Shown piece after piece: positions 14,645 through 21,127 of a DNA stretch of 37,641 nt (its first letter is position 1; the number at the start of each line of letters is the position of its first letter). Source of the stretch: Alphaproteobacteria bacterium UBA3637 (GTDB taxonomy: Bacteria > Pseudomonadota > Alphaproteobacteria > CAAHEQ01 > UBA3637); NCBI GenBank assembly GCA_002373615.1, contig DFKU01000010.1, positions 1 through 37,641 on the forward strand, in the 5' to 3' direction. The notes under the pieces were generated by a model, which ran no database searches, was not told the DNA's origin, and saw nothing but the letters and a program-made list of their open reading frames with translations. The translations under genes and the position numbers were made by a program.

Positions 14645-16126
14645 ATGGGAGTGAATTCTGTGCTTTTTATCGCCAGTGAAATGACACCTTTTGTTAAAAC
14701 GGGTGGACTTGGTGATGTTGTGGGGGCGCTTCCTAAATCTTTGGCTAAAATGGGGGTTGATGTTAAAGTTATTATCCCTTTGTATTCCTGTATTGATTAT
14801 CAAAAATTTGGACTTCATAAAGTAACAGAGGGTAACTGTGTCAATATGGGAAATTGCCAAGAATTTTTCTCGGTTCATCGGTCTAAATATGTTTCTGGTG
14901 TCGACACTTATTTCATTGAATTTAATAAGTATTTTGAAAGAAATGGGGTCTATGATGATAAATTGACACGCATAGGGTATCAAGACAACGGGTATCGTTA
15001 TGCGTTTTTTGGACGAGCAGCTCTTCAAACGGCAAAAGATTTGGGGATAAATGCAAAAGTATTACATTTGCATGATTGGCAAACGGGCCTTATTCCTTAT
15101 TTTATTAAGACCTCATGTGATCCGTTTTTTAAGGGAATGAAGACGCTTTTGACAATTCATAACTTGCCTTATCAAGGACGCTTTGGGGCAGATGTGGTGC
15201 CTTATGCAGGGATTGGTTGGGATGCCTTTAATGCAGGGGCCTTTGAAGATTACGGATGTATCAATTTCTTGAAAGGTGGTATTCGTTTTGCGGATAAGCT
15301 GAACACGGTTTCCCCTAACTATGCGCGTGAAATTTTGACACCAGAATTTGGGGCGGGGTTGGATTGGCTGCTTCGTGAACGCCAAGCCGATTTATCTGGT
15401 ATCTTAAATGGCATTGATACAGAACTTTGGAATCCGAAAAAAGATTTGATTATTCCTGAAAAATATTCGTATAAAACAGCCCGGAAAAAAGAAGAAAATA
15501 AGAAATATCTGGTTCAAAAATTTGGCTTGGAAAGCACACAAAAGCCCTTGATTTCCATGTGTGTTCGGTTGTCTGAGCAAAAAGGAATTAAAATGTTGGC
15601 TGAATGTATTGAGCCAGTGCTTCGTAATATGGAAACACAATTTGTGATTATGGGACAGGGTGAAAAATGGGCAAATGAATATTTTGGATCCCTTCCCTTT
15701 AAATATCCGGGAAAGATTGCCGTAGATATCGGTTATAATGCTGAAAAGGAACATTTAATGTGTTCGGGGGCTGATTTTGCTTTGGTGCCATCGTTGTATG
15801 AACCTTGTGGTCTCACGCAAATGGTCAGTCAAACCTATGGGGCACTTCCAATTGTGCGTTCTACAGGGGGGTTGGAAGATACCGTCTTAAACTATAATGA
15901 GTATTATGGGGTAGGGACAGGCTTTAAATTTAATGATGTATCAGCCAGCGCCCTTTATAACACAATAGGGTGGGCCAATGCAACCTATTACGATCGTCCT
16001 GAGCATATAACTCGTATGCGTGAAATGGCGATGCAGAAGAATTATTCATGGAAAGAATCTTGTAAAGATTATCAAAATTTATATCAACAAATGTCAGGAG
16101 AAATTTTATGCAAAAAATCAACGTAG
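14645..16126 (+). CDS. glgA: Glycogen synthase (ADP-glucose)
   Basis: The 493-residue GT5 glycosyltransferase adds glucose from ADP-glucose to a growing alpha-1,4-glucan. The N-terminal nucleotide-sugar motif is FVKTGGLGDVVGALPKSLA. The inner loop HLHDWQTGLIPYF, the stretch TIHNLPYQGRFG and the C-terminal PSLYEPCGLTQM with the STGGLEDTV nucleotide-binding loop are all present. Length is typical. No other glycogen gene (glgB, C, P, X) lies in the window, so it stands apart from a glg cluster. Its last 19 bases overlap the start of ddh, which suggests co-expression. Confidence 0.95.
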   Translation: MGVNSVLFIASEMTPFVKTGGLGDVVGALPKSLAKMGVDVKVIIPLYSCIDYQKFGLHKVTEGNCVNMGNCQEFFSVHRSKYVSGVDTYFIEFNKYFERNGVYDDKLTRIGYQDNGYRYAFFGRAALQTAKDLGINAKVLHLHDWQTGLIPYFIKTSCDPFFKGMKTLLTIHNLPYQGRFGADVVPYAGIGWDAFNAGAFEDYGCINFLKGGIRFADKLNTVSPNYAREILTPEFGAGLDWLLRERQADLSGILNGIDTELWNPKKDLIIPEKYSYKTARKKEENKKYLVQKFGLESTQKPLISMCVRLSEQKGIKMLAECIEPVLRNMETQFVIMGQGEKWANEYFGSLPFKYPGKIAVDIGYNAEKEHLMCSGADFALVPSLYEPCGLTQMVSQTYGALPIVRSTGGLEDTVLNYNEYYGVGTGFKFNDVSASALYNTIGWANATYYDRPEHITRMREMAMQKNYSWKESCKDYQNLYQQMSGEILCKKST

Positions 16127-17019
16127 CGATTATTGGTTGGGGAAATGTAGGGCGCGGTTGTAAGCGCGCCATATCCGAAACAAAGGATATGAAATTAGTT
16201 GGAGTTGTGCGCCGTCCCGTTTCACTCTATAAAGATCGAGAGGAATTACAAGATACCAATGTGGTGTCTGATATCTCGGAATTAAAAGATAAACCTGATG
16301 TTGCTTTGTTGTGTGTTCCTTCCCGTGAAGTCCCTGAAAAAATTAAGGAAATGCATGCATTGGGGATTTCCACTGTGGATAGTTATGATGAACACTCTGA
16401 AATATATAAACTGAAACAAGAGGCGGATATTTCGGCTAAAGTCAACAAATGCGTTTCTGTTTTATCTGCCGGTTGGGATCCTGGGACCGATTCTGTCGTG
16501 CGCGCTTTAATGAAAATGGTCTCAATCACAGGCCATACAACAACGACCTTTGGGGGTGAAGAAGGAGGGCGCAGTATGGGGCACACGGTGGCTGTAAAGG
16601 CTATTCCTGGTGTGGTAGATGCGGTCTCTTTGACACTGGCCAATGGCCGCGGTAAGCACAAACGTAAAGTTTATGTTGTGGCGGATAAAACAGCTAATAC
16701 CAGTCAACTGGAAAAAGCCATTCAAAAAGATCCTTATTTTATTGACGATCCAACGGAAGTTATTTTTGTAAAAGATATCAATAAATATAATACCCTGCAT
16801 CATGAAGGTGAGGTGGAGCGTACGGCGCAGGAAGTGACTCAAAAATACCATGTTTCCGGGACGAATCCTGAATTTACGGGCAATGTGATGGTGTCGGCGG
16901 CACGCGGTGTCATCAATTCAAAAAATCGTGAAAATTGGGGAGCTTATACTTTAATTGAATTGCCTTTGGTGGACTTTTTGTACGGGGCTACTTTAAAGGA
17001 TAAGTTAGAGGGATATTAA
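16108..17019 (+). CDS. ddh: meso-Diaminopimelate D-dehydrogenase
   Basis: The 303-residue enzyme resembles Corynebacterium-type Ddh, which makes meso-diaminopimelate from tetrahydrodipicolinate, ammonia and NADPH in one step. The Rossmann motif is VAIIGWGNVGRG (about 5-16). Further matches are VDSYDEHSEIYKLK, the substrate segment SAGWDPGTDSVVRAL and KRKVYVVADKTANTSQLEKAI, then an NPEFTGN-like C-terminal part. Meso-DAP feeds lysine and peptidoglycan synthesis. It overlaps glgA by 19 bases; GTCAGGAG in the glgA end can act as its ribosome binding site. Most alphaproteobacteria use the acylated or aminotransferase pathways, so acquisition by transfer is possible but not shown here. Confidence 0.9.
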   Translation: MQKINVAIIGWGNVGRGCKRAISETKDMKLVGVVRRPVSLYKDREELQDTNVVSDISELKDKPDVALLCVPSREVPEKIKEMHALGISTVDSYDEHSEIYKLKQEADISAKVNKCVSVLSAGWDPGTDSVVRALMKMVSITGHTTTTFGGEEGGRSMGHTVAVKAIPGVVDAVSLTLANGRGKHKRKVYVVADKTANTSQLEKAIQKDPYFIDDPTEVIFVKDINKYNTLHHEGEVERTAQEVTQKYHVSGTNPEFTGNVMVSAARGVINSKNRENWGAYTLIELPLVDFLYGATLKDKLEGY

Positions 17020-17021
17020 AA

Positions 17022-17055
17022 AAATTCAAAAAACTTTTGAAAAAATTTTGAATTT
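17022..17055. repeat. Inverted repeat between ddh and the tolC-family gene
   Basis: AAATTCAAAA (17022-17031) and TTTTGAATTT (17046-17055) are perfect inverted copies 14 bases apart. A second, inner palindrome, CAAAAAACTTTTG, starts within the first arm. It could be an AT-rich operator or a weak terminator for ddh. No T-run follows the hairpin, so an operator is at least as likely. Confidence 0.5.
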
Positions 17056-17094
17056 ATGATACTCTAAAAAGATATTTTGAAAGGAAAAAACGAG

Positions 17095-18462
17095 ATGAAA
17101 GCAAAAAACTCTTGTGTATTAGGAATGTTATCAGTTCTGTTTTCTACCACAGTTCTAGCAGAAAATTTGCAGGATGTTTTGGTTTATTCTTATGAAAATA
17201 ACCTGACAATTTCGGCTGAGCGGGCAGGACAAAGAGCCACGGATGAAAATGTTGCAAAAGCAAAATCCGGTTATCGTCCCACTGTTGTGGCGGAAGGATC
17301 TGTGGGACGCTCCTATAATAAATTGGATTATACCAATCCTTTGATGGATGATGGGGAAAAATATTATCAAAATCCAACGTCTGCTCAGGTTAAATTTGTT
17401 CAACCTATCTTTTCCGGACTTTCAACGGTTAATTCTGTTCAAGCGGCAAAAAATCAAGTGAAAGCCGGTCGTCATTCTTTGGTAAATACAGAACAAGCTG
17501 TTTTACTGGATACAGTGGCAGTTTATATGGATGTTATTCGGGATAAAGCCGTTTTGGAATTACAAGAGCACCAAGAAAAAGTTTTGAAGGAACATTTGGC
17601 TTCTTATAAGAAACGTTTTAATGCCGGTGATTTAACCAGAACAGACGTAGCGCAATCTGAGGCACGTGCTTCCGGGGCAACAGCGGCCAGAATTGCGGCG
17701 CAAGGTCAATTAAAAGTCTCAGAAGCAAACTTTTTTAGTGTTGTTGGGGAAAATCCCGGGAAATTGGAAGATGTGAAAGAAATCGGCTTTATCTTGCCAC
17801 AAACGATGGAAGAAGCTCTGGATATGGCCTTAAAAAATAACCCTAAAATTTTGGCTGCAAACTATGCCAAAGAATCGGCTAAATATGCAGTAAAGGCTAA
17901 AAAGGGGGCTTTGGCACCATCCGTTAATGTGGGGGGGGGTGCAGGACGTCAAAAGGAAAACATTTCCATTGATAAAGACGATTACTGGCAAATACAAGCA
18001 AACTTAACGGTACCACTCTATCAATCGGGTGCCGAATATGCCGATATTCGTCAGGCCAAACAAACGGAAAATCGCTATAAAATTTTGTGGAGTAAGACCC
18101 TTCAGGATGTTCATGCTGAAGTGGTGGCTGCTTGGGAAAATTATACAGCCTCAAAGGCGCAAATGGAATCTATAAAAAGCCAGATTAAAGCCTCCGAAAT
18201 GGCCTTAAAAGGGGTGATTCGTGAAGCCAAAGTGGGCGCCAGAACGGTTTTGGATGTTTTGGATGCAGAACAGGAGCATTTGGACAATCAGGTGATGTTG
18301 GTTAAAACACATCGTGATGAAATCGTGTCGGCCTATGCTTTGATGTCAGCCATTGGTCAGATGAATCCTGATGGGCTTGGGTTGCCGGTGGAAGCCTATG
18401 ATCCCAAGGAATACTATGAATCCGTGAAAAATAAATGGATTGGTTACGGAATAGGGGAATAA
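17095..18462 (+). CDS. tolC: TolC family outer membrane efflux protein
   Basis: The 455-residue product has a signal peptide (cleavage after SVLFSTTVLA) and a TolC/OEP fold of two repeated halves. The first half carries LQDVLVYSYENNLTISAER and PTVVAEGSVGRSYN. The second carries MEEALDMALKNNPKILAA and APSVNVGGGAGRQ, then LTVPLYQSGAEYADIRQA. It forms a trimeric outer membrane channel for efflux or type I secretion. I chose the ATG at 17095, with GAAAGG upstream; a TTG at 17077 would put six residues before the signal peptide. A G9 tract (17931-17939) encodes the Val-Gly-Gly-Gly. The next gene follows after one base. No inner-membrane transport partner is in the window. Confidence 0.92.
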   Translation: MKAKNSCVLGMLSVLFSTTVLAENLQDVLVYSYENNLTISAERAGQRATDENVAKAKSGYRPTVVAEGSVGRSYNKLDYTNPLMDDGEKYYQNPTSAQVKFVQPIFSGLSTVNSVQAAKNQVKAGRHSLVNTEQAVLLDTVAVYMDVIRDKAVLELQEHQEKVLKEHLASYKKRFNAGDLTRTDVAQSEARASGATAARIAAQGQLKVSEANFFSVVGENPGKLEDVKEIGFILPQTMEEALDMALKNNPKILAANYAKESAKYAVKAKKGALAPSVNVGGGAGRQKENISIDKDDYWQIQANLTVPLYQSGAEYADIRQAKQTENRYKILWSKTLQDVHAEVVAAWENYTASKAQMESIKSQIKASEMALKGVIREAKVGARTVLDVLDAEQEHLDNQVMLVKTHRDEIVSAYALMSAIGQMNPDGLGLPVEAYDPKEYYESVKNKWIGYGIGE

Positions 18463-18463
18463 C

Positions 18464-18802
18464 ATGGCTGAAGAAGAAATGTCTATGAATGAAATTTTGG
18501 CGTCCATTCGTGAAACGTTATCTACGGAATTGGGGGAAAAACCGAACAATGACAACTTAGATACTGAATTGGACGATATCTTTATTTTGACACCCGAAAT
18601 GCGCGTGGATGAAGTAAAAGTTTCTTTGGAAGAAAAAATGCGCCGTGTTTTGGAAAAAATGTCCTCAGAGCCTATTGAACAAAAAAAGAAAACAGTATCC
18701 GAAGAACTGCAACCTCTTTTAAAGGAATGGATGCAACGCATGCGTCCCGATTTAACTGAAGAAACTGTGATAAAAGAATTGAAAAAAATTCTGCCCAACT
18801 AG
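18464..18802 (+). CDS. PopZ-like DUF2497 protein
   Basis: The 112-residue protein matches the two ends of the DUF2497/PopZ family. The N-terminal helix EEMSMNEILASIRETLS binds partners in PopZ. The C-terminal helices contain EELQPLLKEWMQRMRPDL and a final KELKKIL segment used for self-assembly. PopZ forms a matrix at the cell pole that anchors the chromosome origin and kinases. This copy is short and acidic, and lacks the long Pro-rich middle of the Caulobacter protein. A DUF2497 gene after a TolC gene is a recurrent alphaproteobacterial order, which supports the call. The stop overlaps the convergent comF stop in CTAG. Confidence 0.75.
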   Translation: MAEEEMSMNEILASIRETLSTELGEKPNNDNLDTELDDIFILTPEMRVDEVKVSLEEKMRRVLEKMSSEPIEQKKKTVSEELQPLLKEWMQRMRPDLTEETVIKELKKILPN

Positions 18803-19515
18803 TTTTTAACAACTCTAGCAATTGTTAAAACATCCACGGATTTTGCACCAGATTTTAATAAAACTTTTGCGCATTCGTTTGCTGTGGCACCTGTTGTGAA
18901 CACATCGTCAATCAGCAGGACATTTTTGCCTTGAATTTGCTCCGGCTGTTTCACCACAAAAACACCCCGCACATTTTTACTTCTTTCCTTGGGTGACAGA
19001 TGTCCCTGACTTTTGGTGGATTTAGTACGCTTCAGCACCAAGGGCGCATAAATTTTGTGATGCCTTTTGGCCAAACGTTTCGCCAACAATGCCGCTTGAT
19101 TATATTTTCTTTTTAATAAACGACTCCAATGAAGGGGCACAGGAATAATCACTTGATTTTTATCAATTATTTCACGATTATTGGCTGCCATAAACCTGAC
19201 AAATAGCTCAGTTAATTCAATGTGATCCCCATGCTTAAAGGGCAAAATCAGGCGTTTTATGGTGTCATTGTATTTAAAAACAGCCTCCGCCCGATGAAAA
19301 TGAGGAGGCTTTTTCAGGCATTGCCCACAAATATTTTCTATTTCAGGAAGAAAAACATCCAAAGGCCTGCCACACCTGGCACATTTTTGCTTGCCAATAA
19401 ATTCCAACCCGGAAAAACATTCAGGGCACAGCCCCTCATTACTTCCCCTTTTATGACAAACAGGGCAGGTGGGTGGAATCAAAAAGTCTAAAATAACTTT
19501 AAAAAAGTTTTTCAT
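18799..19515 (-). CDS. comF: ComF family phosphoribosyltransferase-like protein
   Basis: The 238-residue protein has the ComF plan. An N-terminal zinc-ribbon-like part holds two Cys pairs (CPVCHKRG, CPECFSG) and two more (CARCGRPL, CGQCLKKP). A type I phosphoribosyltransferase domain follows, with VIIPVPLHWSRLLKRKYNQA and the PRPP loop VLLIDDVFTTGATANECAKVL-like signature (about 208-228). ComF proteins take part in DNA uptake in competent species, but many non-competent bacteria have them. I chose ATG 19515, which begins MKNFFKVILDFLIPPTCPVC as in the family. It overlaps popZ by 4 bases and its start region overlaps the tspO promoter. Confidence 0.9.
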   Translation of the reverse strand: MKNFFKVILDFLIPPTCPVCHKRGSNEGLCPECFSGLEFIGKQKCARCGRPLDVFLPEIENICGQCLKKPPHFHRAEAVFKYNDTIKRLILPFKHGDHIELTELFVRFMAANNREIIDKNQVIIPVPLHWSRLLKRKYNQAALLAKRLAKRHHKIYAPLVLKRTKSTKSQGHLSPKERSKNVRGVFVVKQPEQIQGKNVLLIDDVFTTGATANECAKVLLKSGAKSVDVLTIARVVKN

Positions 19516-19519
19516 TTCC

Positions 19520-19548
19520 TTGCTTTCAAAAACAAAATACACTATATT
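19520..19548 (+). promoter_or_regulatory. Sigma70-type promoter of tspO
   Basis: TTGCTT (19520-19525) and TATATT (19543-19548) are 17 bases apart; AAAAAAGGAG and the tspO ATG follow. Confidence 0.6.
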
Positions 19549-19572
19549 CATTGTACAAAAAAGGAGTTTAAA

Positions 19573-20034
19573 ATGCAAAAGAAATCTGTTTTGAAGTCAG
19601 CCCTTCGTCTGTTTTTTCTGTTGTTTTTAGTCAATACAATCGGTTATATCGGGGGCAGCTATATGACCCCTGAAACCCTGGCGTGGTATAAAATGCTGCC
19701 GAATTCGCCTTTGACCCCGCCTGATTGGGTGTTTCCTGTTGTATGGACGATTTTATTCTTTTTGATGGCCGTGTCAGCCTTTTTGGTGTGGGGCAGGGTT
19801 AGTCCCCGCTGGTTTGTTGCGCAACTGATGATGAACATGTTGTGGAGTTTCAGCTTTTTTTACTTACGAAATCCAATGATGGCCTTGGGTGTTTTAATCT
19901 TAATGTTACTCTTTTTATGGTTAAATATCTGTTCGTTTGGCAAAGTCTCCAAGTGGGCAGGGGGGCTGTTAGTGCCCACATTTATTTGGGGGCTTTTTGC
20001 TTTTTATCTAAATCTTTATATCATATTAATATAA
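19573..20034 (+). CDS. tspO: TspO/MBR family membrane protein
   Basis: The 153-residue protein has five hydrophobic segments and the TspO signature. WYKMLPNSPLTPPDWVFPVV (about 38-57) and VWTILFFLMAVSAFLVW match the family's W-Y-x-x-L-x-x-P-x-x-x-P-P and V-W-T blocks. NMLWSFSFFYLRNP and a final W-x-x-F-A-F-Y-L-N segment complete it. TspO proteins bind porphyrins and in alphaproteobacteria modulate tetrapyrrole and stress responses. It has its own promoter and divergently overlaps the upstream side of comF. The stop lies directly before the next promoter. Confidence 0.88.
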   Translation: MQKKSVLKSALRLFFLLFLVNTIGYIGGSYMTPETLAWYKMLPNSPLTPPDWVFPVVWTILFFLMAVSAFLVWGRVSPRWFVAQLMMNMLWSFSFFYLRNPMMALGVLILMLLFLWLNICSFGKVSKWAGGLLVPTFIWGLFAFYLNLYIILI

Positions 20035-20035
20035 C

Positions 20036-20063
20036 TTGACAAAAAATAAATTTGTGTTATAAT
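20036..20063 (+). promoter_or_regulatory. Near-perfect sigma70 promoter of a small membrane protein
   Basis: TTGACA (20036-20041) and TATAAT (20058-20063), both perfect, are 16 bases apart. This is the best promoter in the window. The -35 begins 2 bases after the tspO stop. Confidence 0.85.
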
Positions 20064-20092
20064 ACCCTTGTCATAAATAAAAGGAGAGTATT

Positions 20093-20281
20093 ATGAAATC
20101 AAAAGTAAATGAATATGGTGATAAGATAGATAAGGCTGCAATTTGTCAAGGCGTTTTGTTGTTTTTGGGAGTGTTGGGAATGCTTCTTTGTGCCTGTACT
20201 CGCGGTTGCCAGGAACACAGAAAACATAAAGCTCAGAACCAAGAAAAAGCAAAAGTTATTCAAATTCAGAATCAACGCTAA
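20093..20281 (+). CDS. Small membrane protein, hypothetical
   Basis: The 62-residue product has a hydrophilic N-terminus of 17 residues. One hydrophobic segment follows (GVLLFLGVLGMLLCA, about 20-34), then a Cys pair region (CACTRGC) and a Lys/Gln-rich tail. The segment ends in a lipobox-like LLCAC, but its distance from the start is longer than usual for a lipoprotein, so a membrane-anchored peptide is equally likely. AAAGGAGAG precedes the ATG. Strong promoter, ribosome binding site and terminator make it a stand-alone, probably highly expressed gene. No family is recognised. Confidence 0.75.
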   Translation: MKSKVNEYGDKIDKAAICQGVLLFLGVLGMLLCACTRGCQEHRKHKAQNQEKAKVIQIQNQR

Positions 20282-20300
20282 ACCATTAAAAAATAAAAAG

Positions 20301-20336
20301 CTCCCTTCTTTATCAGAAAAAGAGGGGATTTTTTTA
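20301..20336 (+). terminator. Rho-independent terminator of the small membrane protein gene
   Basis: CTCCCTTCTTT (from 20301) pairs with AAAAGAGGGGA (to about 20328) around ATCAG with one bulge or mismatch. Seven T follow. Confidence 0.8.
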
Positions 20337-20365
20337 TTGACTTTACAATATTTATTGGTTAGACT
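20337..20365 (+). promoter_or_regulatory. Sigma70-type promoter of prepilin A
   Basis: TTGACT (20337-20342) and TAGACT (20360-20365) are 17 bases apart. Transcription would begin near 20372, at the first hairpin of the structured leader. Its -35 abuts the T-run of the preceding terminator. Confidence 0.65.
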
Positions 20366-20371
20366 GTTCAT

Positions 20372-20542
20372 CGGATGGGTTGGCGTCCATCCGAAGGAGT
20401 CAGATCCTTTTTACATAAGGCGCCGATAAGCGATAATATCGCCTACCAACCATTGGTTGGATGGCGGTAGAATAAAAAGCCGCATGCGGAAAAATATACC
20501 GCGCTATTTCCTTATGTATAGTATCTGAACATCCAGCCGCTT
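20372..20542 (+). promoter_or_regulatory. Structured 5' leader RNA of prepilin A (riboswitch-like)
   Basis: Pairings seen by eye are listed here. CGGATGG (20372-20378) pairs with CCATCCG (20387-20393). TCAGAT (20400-20405) pairs with ATCTGA (20523-20528). ACATAAGG (20413-20420) pairs with CCTTATGT (20510-20517). Inside that stem are GCGAT/ATCGC (20430-20442), CCAACC/GGTTGG (20446-20460) and CCGC/GCGG (20480-20489). The prepilin B leader (minus, 36664-36848) shares blocks in the same order: GGTA(G)AATAAA, GCGC-x-ATTTCC (20501-20510) and TGAAC-x-TCCAG-x-CGCTT (20526-20542). Its long-range stem has a different sequence but the same position. The last block runs into a terminator hairpin. I cannot match this to a known riboswitch class; the ligand is unknown. 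Confidence 0.6.
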
Positions 20543-20568
20543 AAACGCCAAAGTGGCACAAATTTTTT
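20536..20568 (+). terminator. Terminator-like hairpin before prepilin A
   Basis: GCCGCTT (20536-20542) pairs with AAGTGGC (20551-20557, one G-U) around an 8-base loop. Six T follow at 20563-20568. It ends 22 bases before the ATG, upstream of the ribosome binding site, as in attenuators. Its 5' arm belongs to the block conserved with the prepilin B leader. Confidence 0.6.
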
Positions 20569-20590
20569 AACTCATGAAAGGAAAAAGAAA

Positions 20591-21127
20591 ATGAGTAAAT
20601 TGAATTACAAAAATATATTGAATAAGGAATATGATACCGCTGGATCCTCGGGTTCAGCTGACGCTGCCCCAAGGATGACAGAGAGTGGTCATTTGTCATT
20701 GCGAGGCGGCTTTGCCAACGAAGCAATCTCTTGCAGATTGCCACGCCCTATCGGGCTCGCAATGACGCGGTATAAAAAATGTGGACTCGCAATGACGGGT
20801 GAGTGTGGGCGTTCTACCCCCTTACTGTCATCCTCGGACTTGATCCGAGGATCCACTTGGTGTGGTCTGAACGCACCCCACTTTACACGATTCGCTCAGT
20901 GTGGACGCAGTATGGTCGAAATGCTGGGCGTGTTGGCGGTGATGGGTGTCTTGAGTGTCGCTGGGATAGCCGGCTACAATTTCGCCATGAATCGCCACAG
21001 GGCCAACGAACTCCTCAATGAGGCCTCCAAACGCGCGGTTGTCGTGGCAGGACAGGTCACCATGGGGGGGCAGAACACCTTCTTTGTCAGAATTTACAAA
21101 TCCAACAGGGTATACGTTCGATGTTAA
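20591..21127 (+). CDS. Prepilin-like protein A, N-terminal part (frameshifted)
   Basis: This frame encodes a leader of about 105 residues and then a type IV pilin-like N-terminus. The site is CG^RSMVEMLGVLAVMGVLS: Gly at -1, Glu at +5 and a hydrophobic stem, as prepilin peptidases require. The continuation GYNFAMNRHRANELLNEASK matches prepilin B. The leader is abnormally long because it is built from dispersed palindromic repeats read in frame. After QVTMGG the frame leaves the pilin sequence at a G7 tract (21064-21070) and stops at 21127; the rest continues one base over (to 21848). Six or nine G would join both parts. GAAAGG precedes the ATG. Either a sequencing error, a decayed gene or a phase-variable gene. 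Confidence 0.75.
   Translation: MSKLNYKNILNKEYDTAGSSGSADAAPRMTESGHLSLRGGFANEAISCRLPRPIGLAMTRYKKCGLAMTGECGRSTPLLSSSDLIRGSTWCGLNAPHFTRFAQCGRSMVEMLGVLAVMGVLSVAGIAGYNFAMNRHRANELLNEASKRAVVVAGQVTMGGQNTFFVRIYKSNRVYVRC
20642..20855. repeat. Dispersed repeats forming the prepilin A leader peptide
   Basis: Several elements lie side by side within the coding frame. A degenerate GGATCCTCGGG...AAGGATGACA unit spans 20642-20680. A full GTCATTGCGAG...CTCGCAATGAC palindrome spans 20695-20766. A spare arm CTCGCAATGAC lies at 20786-20796. A hairpin unit at 20827-20855 has stem TCCTCGGA/TCCGAGGA. None of them introduces a stop codon in the prepilin frame. Confidence 0.75.
20695..20766. repeat. Dispersed palindromic repeat (second copy, within CDS)
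   Basis: It has the same 11-base arms as the copy at 454-522, and the same inner GCAATCTCT and AGATTGCCACG blocks. It is 72 bases long against 69, so insertion of a whole copy does not by itself shift the frame. Confidence 0.8.

Noticed and set aside
20372..20590. Known riboswitch classes (cobalamin, c-di-GMP, SAM, lysine) for the prepilin leaders
   Set aside because: The conserved boxes of these classes could not be found by eye. A covariance search is needed to settle it.
20695..20766. CRISPR array or transposon end for the palindromic repeats
   Set aside because: Copies are not regularly spaced, have no spacers, no transposase is nearby and no target-site duplication is visible.
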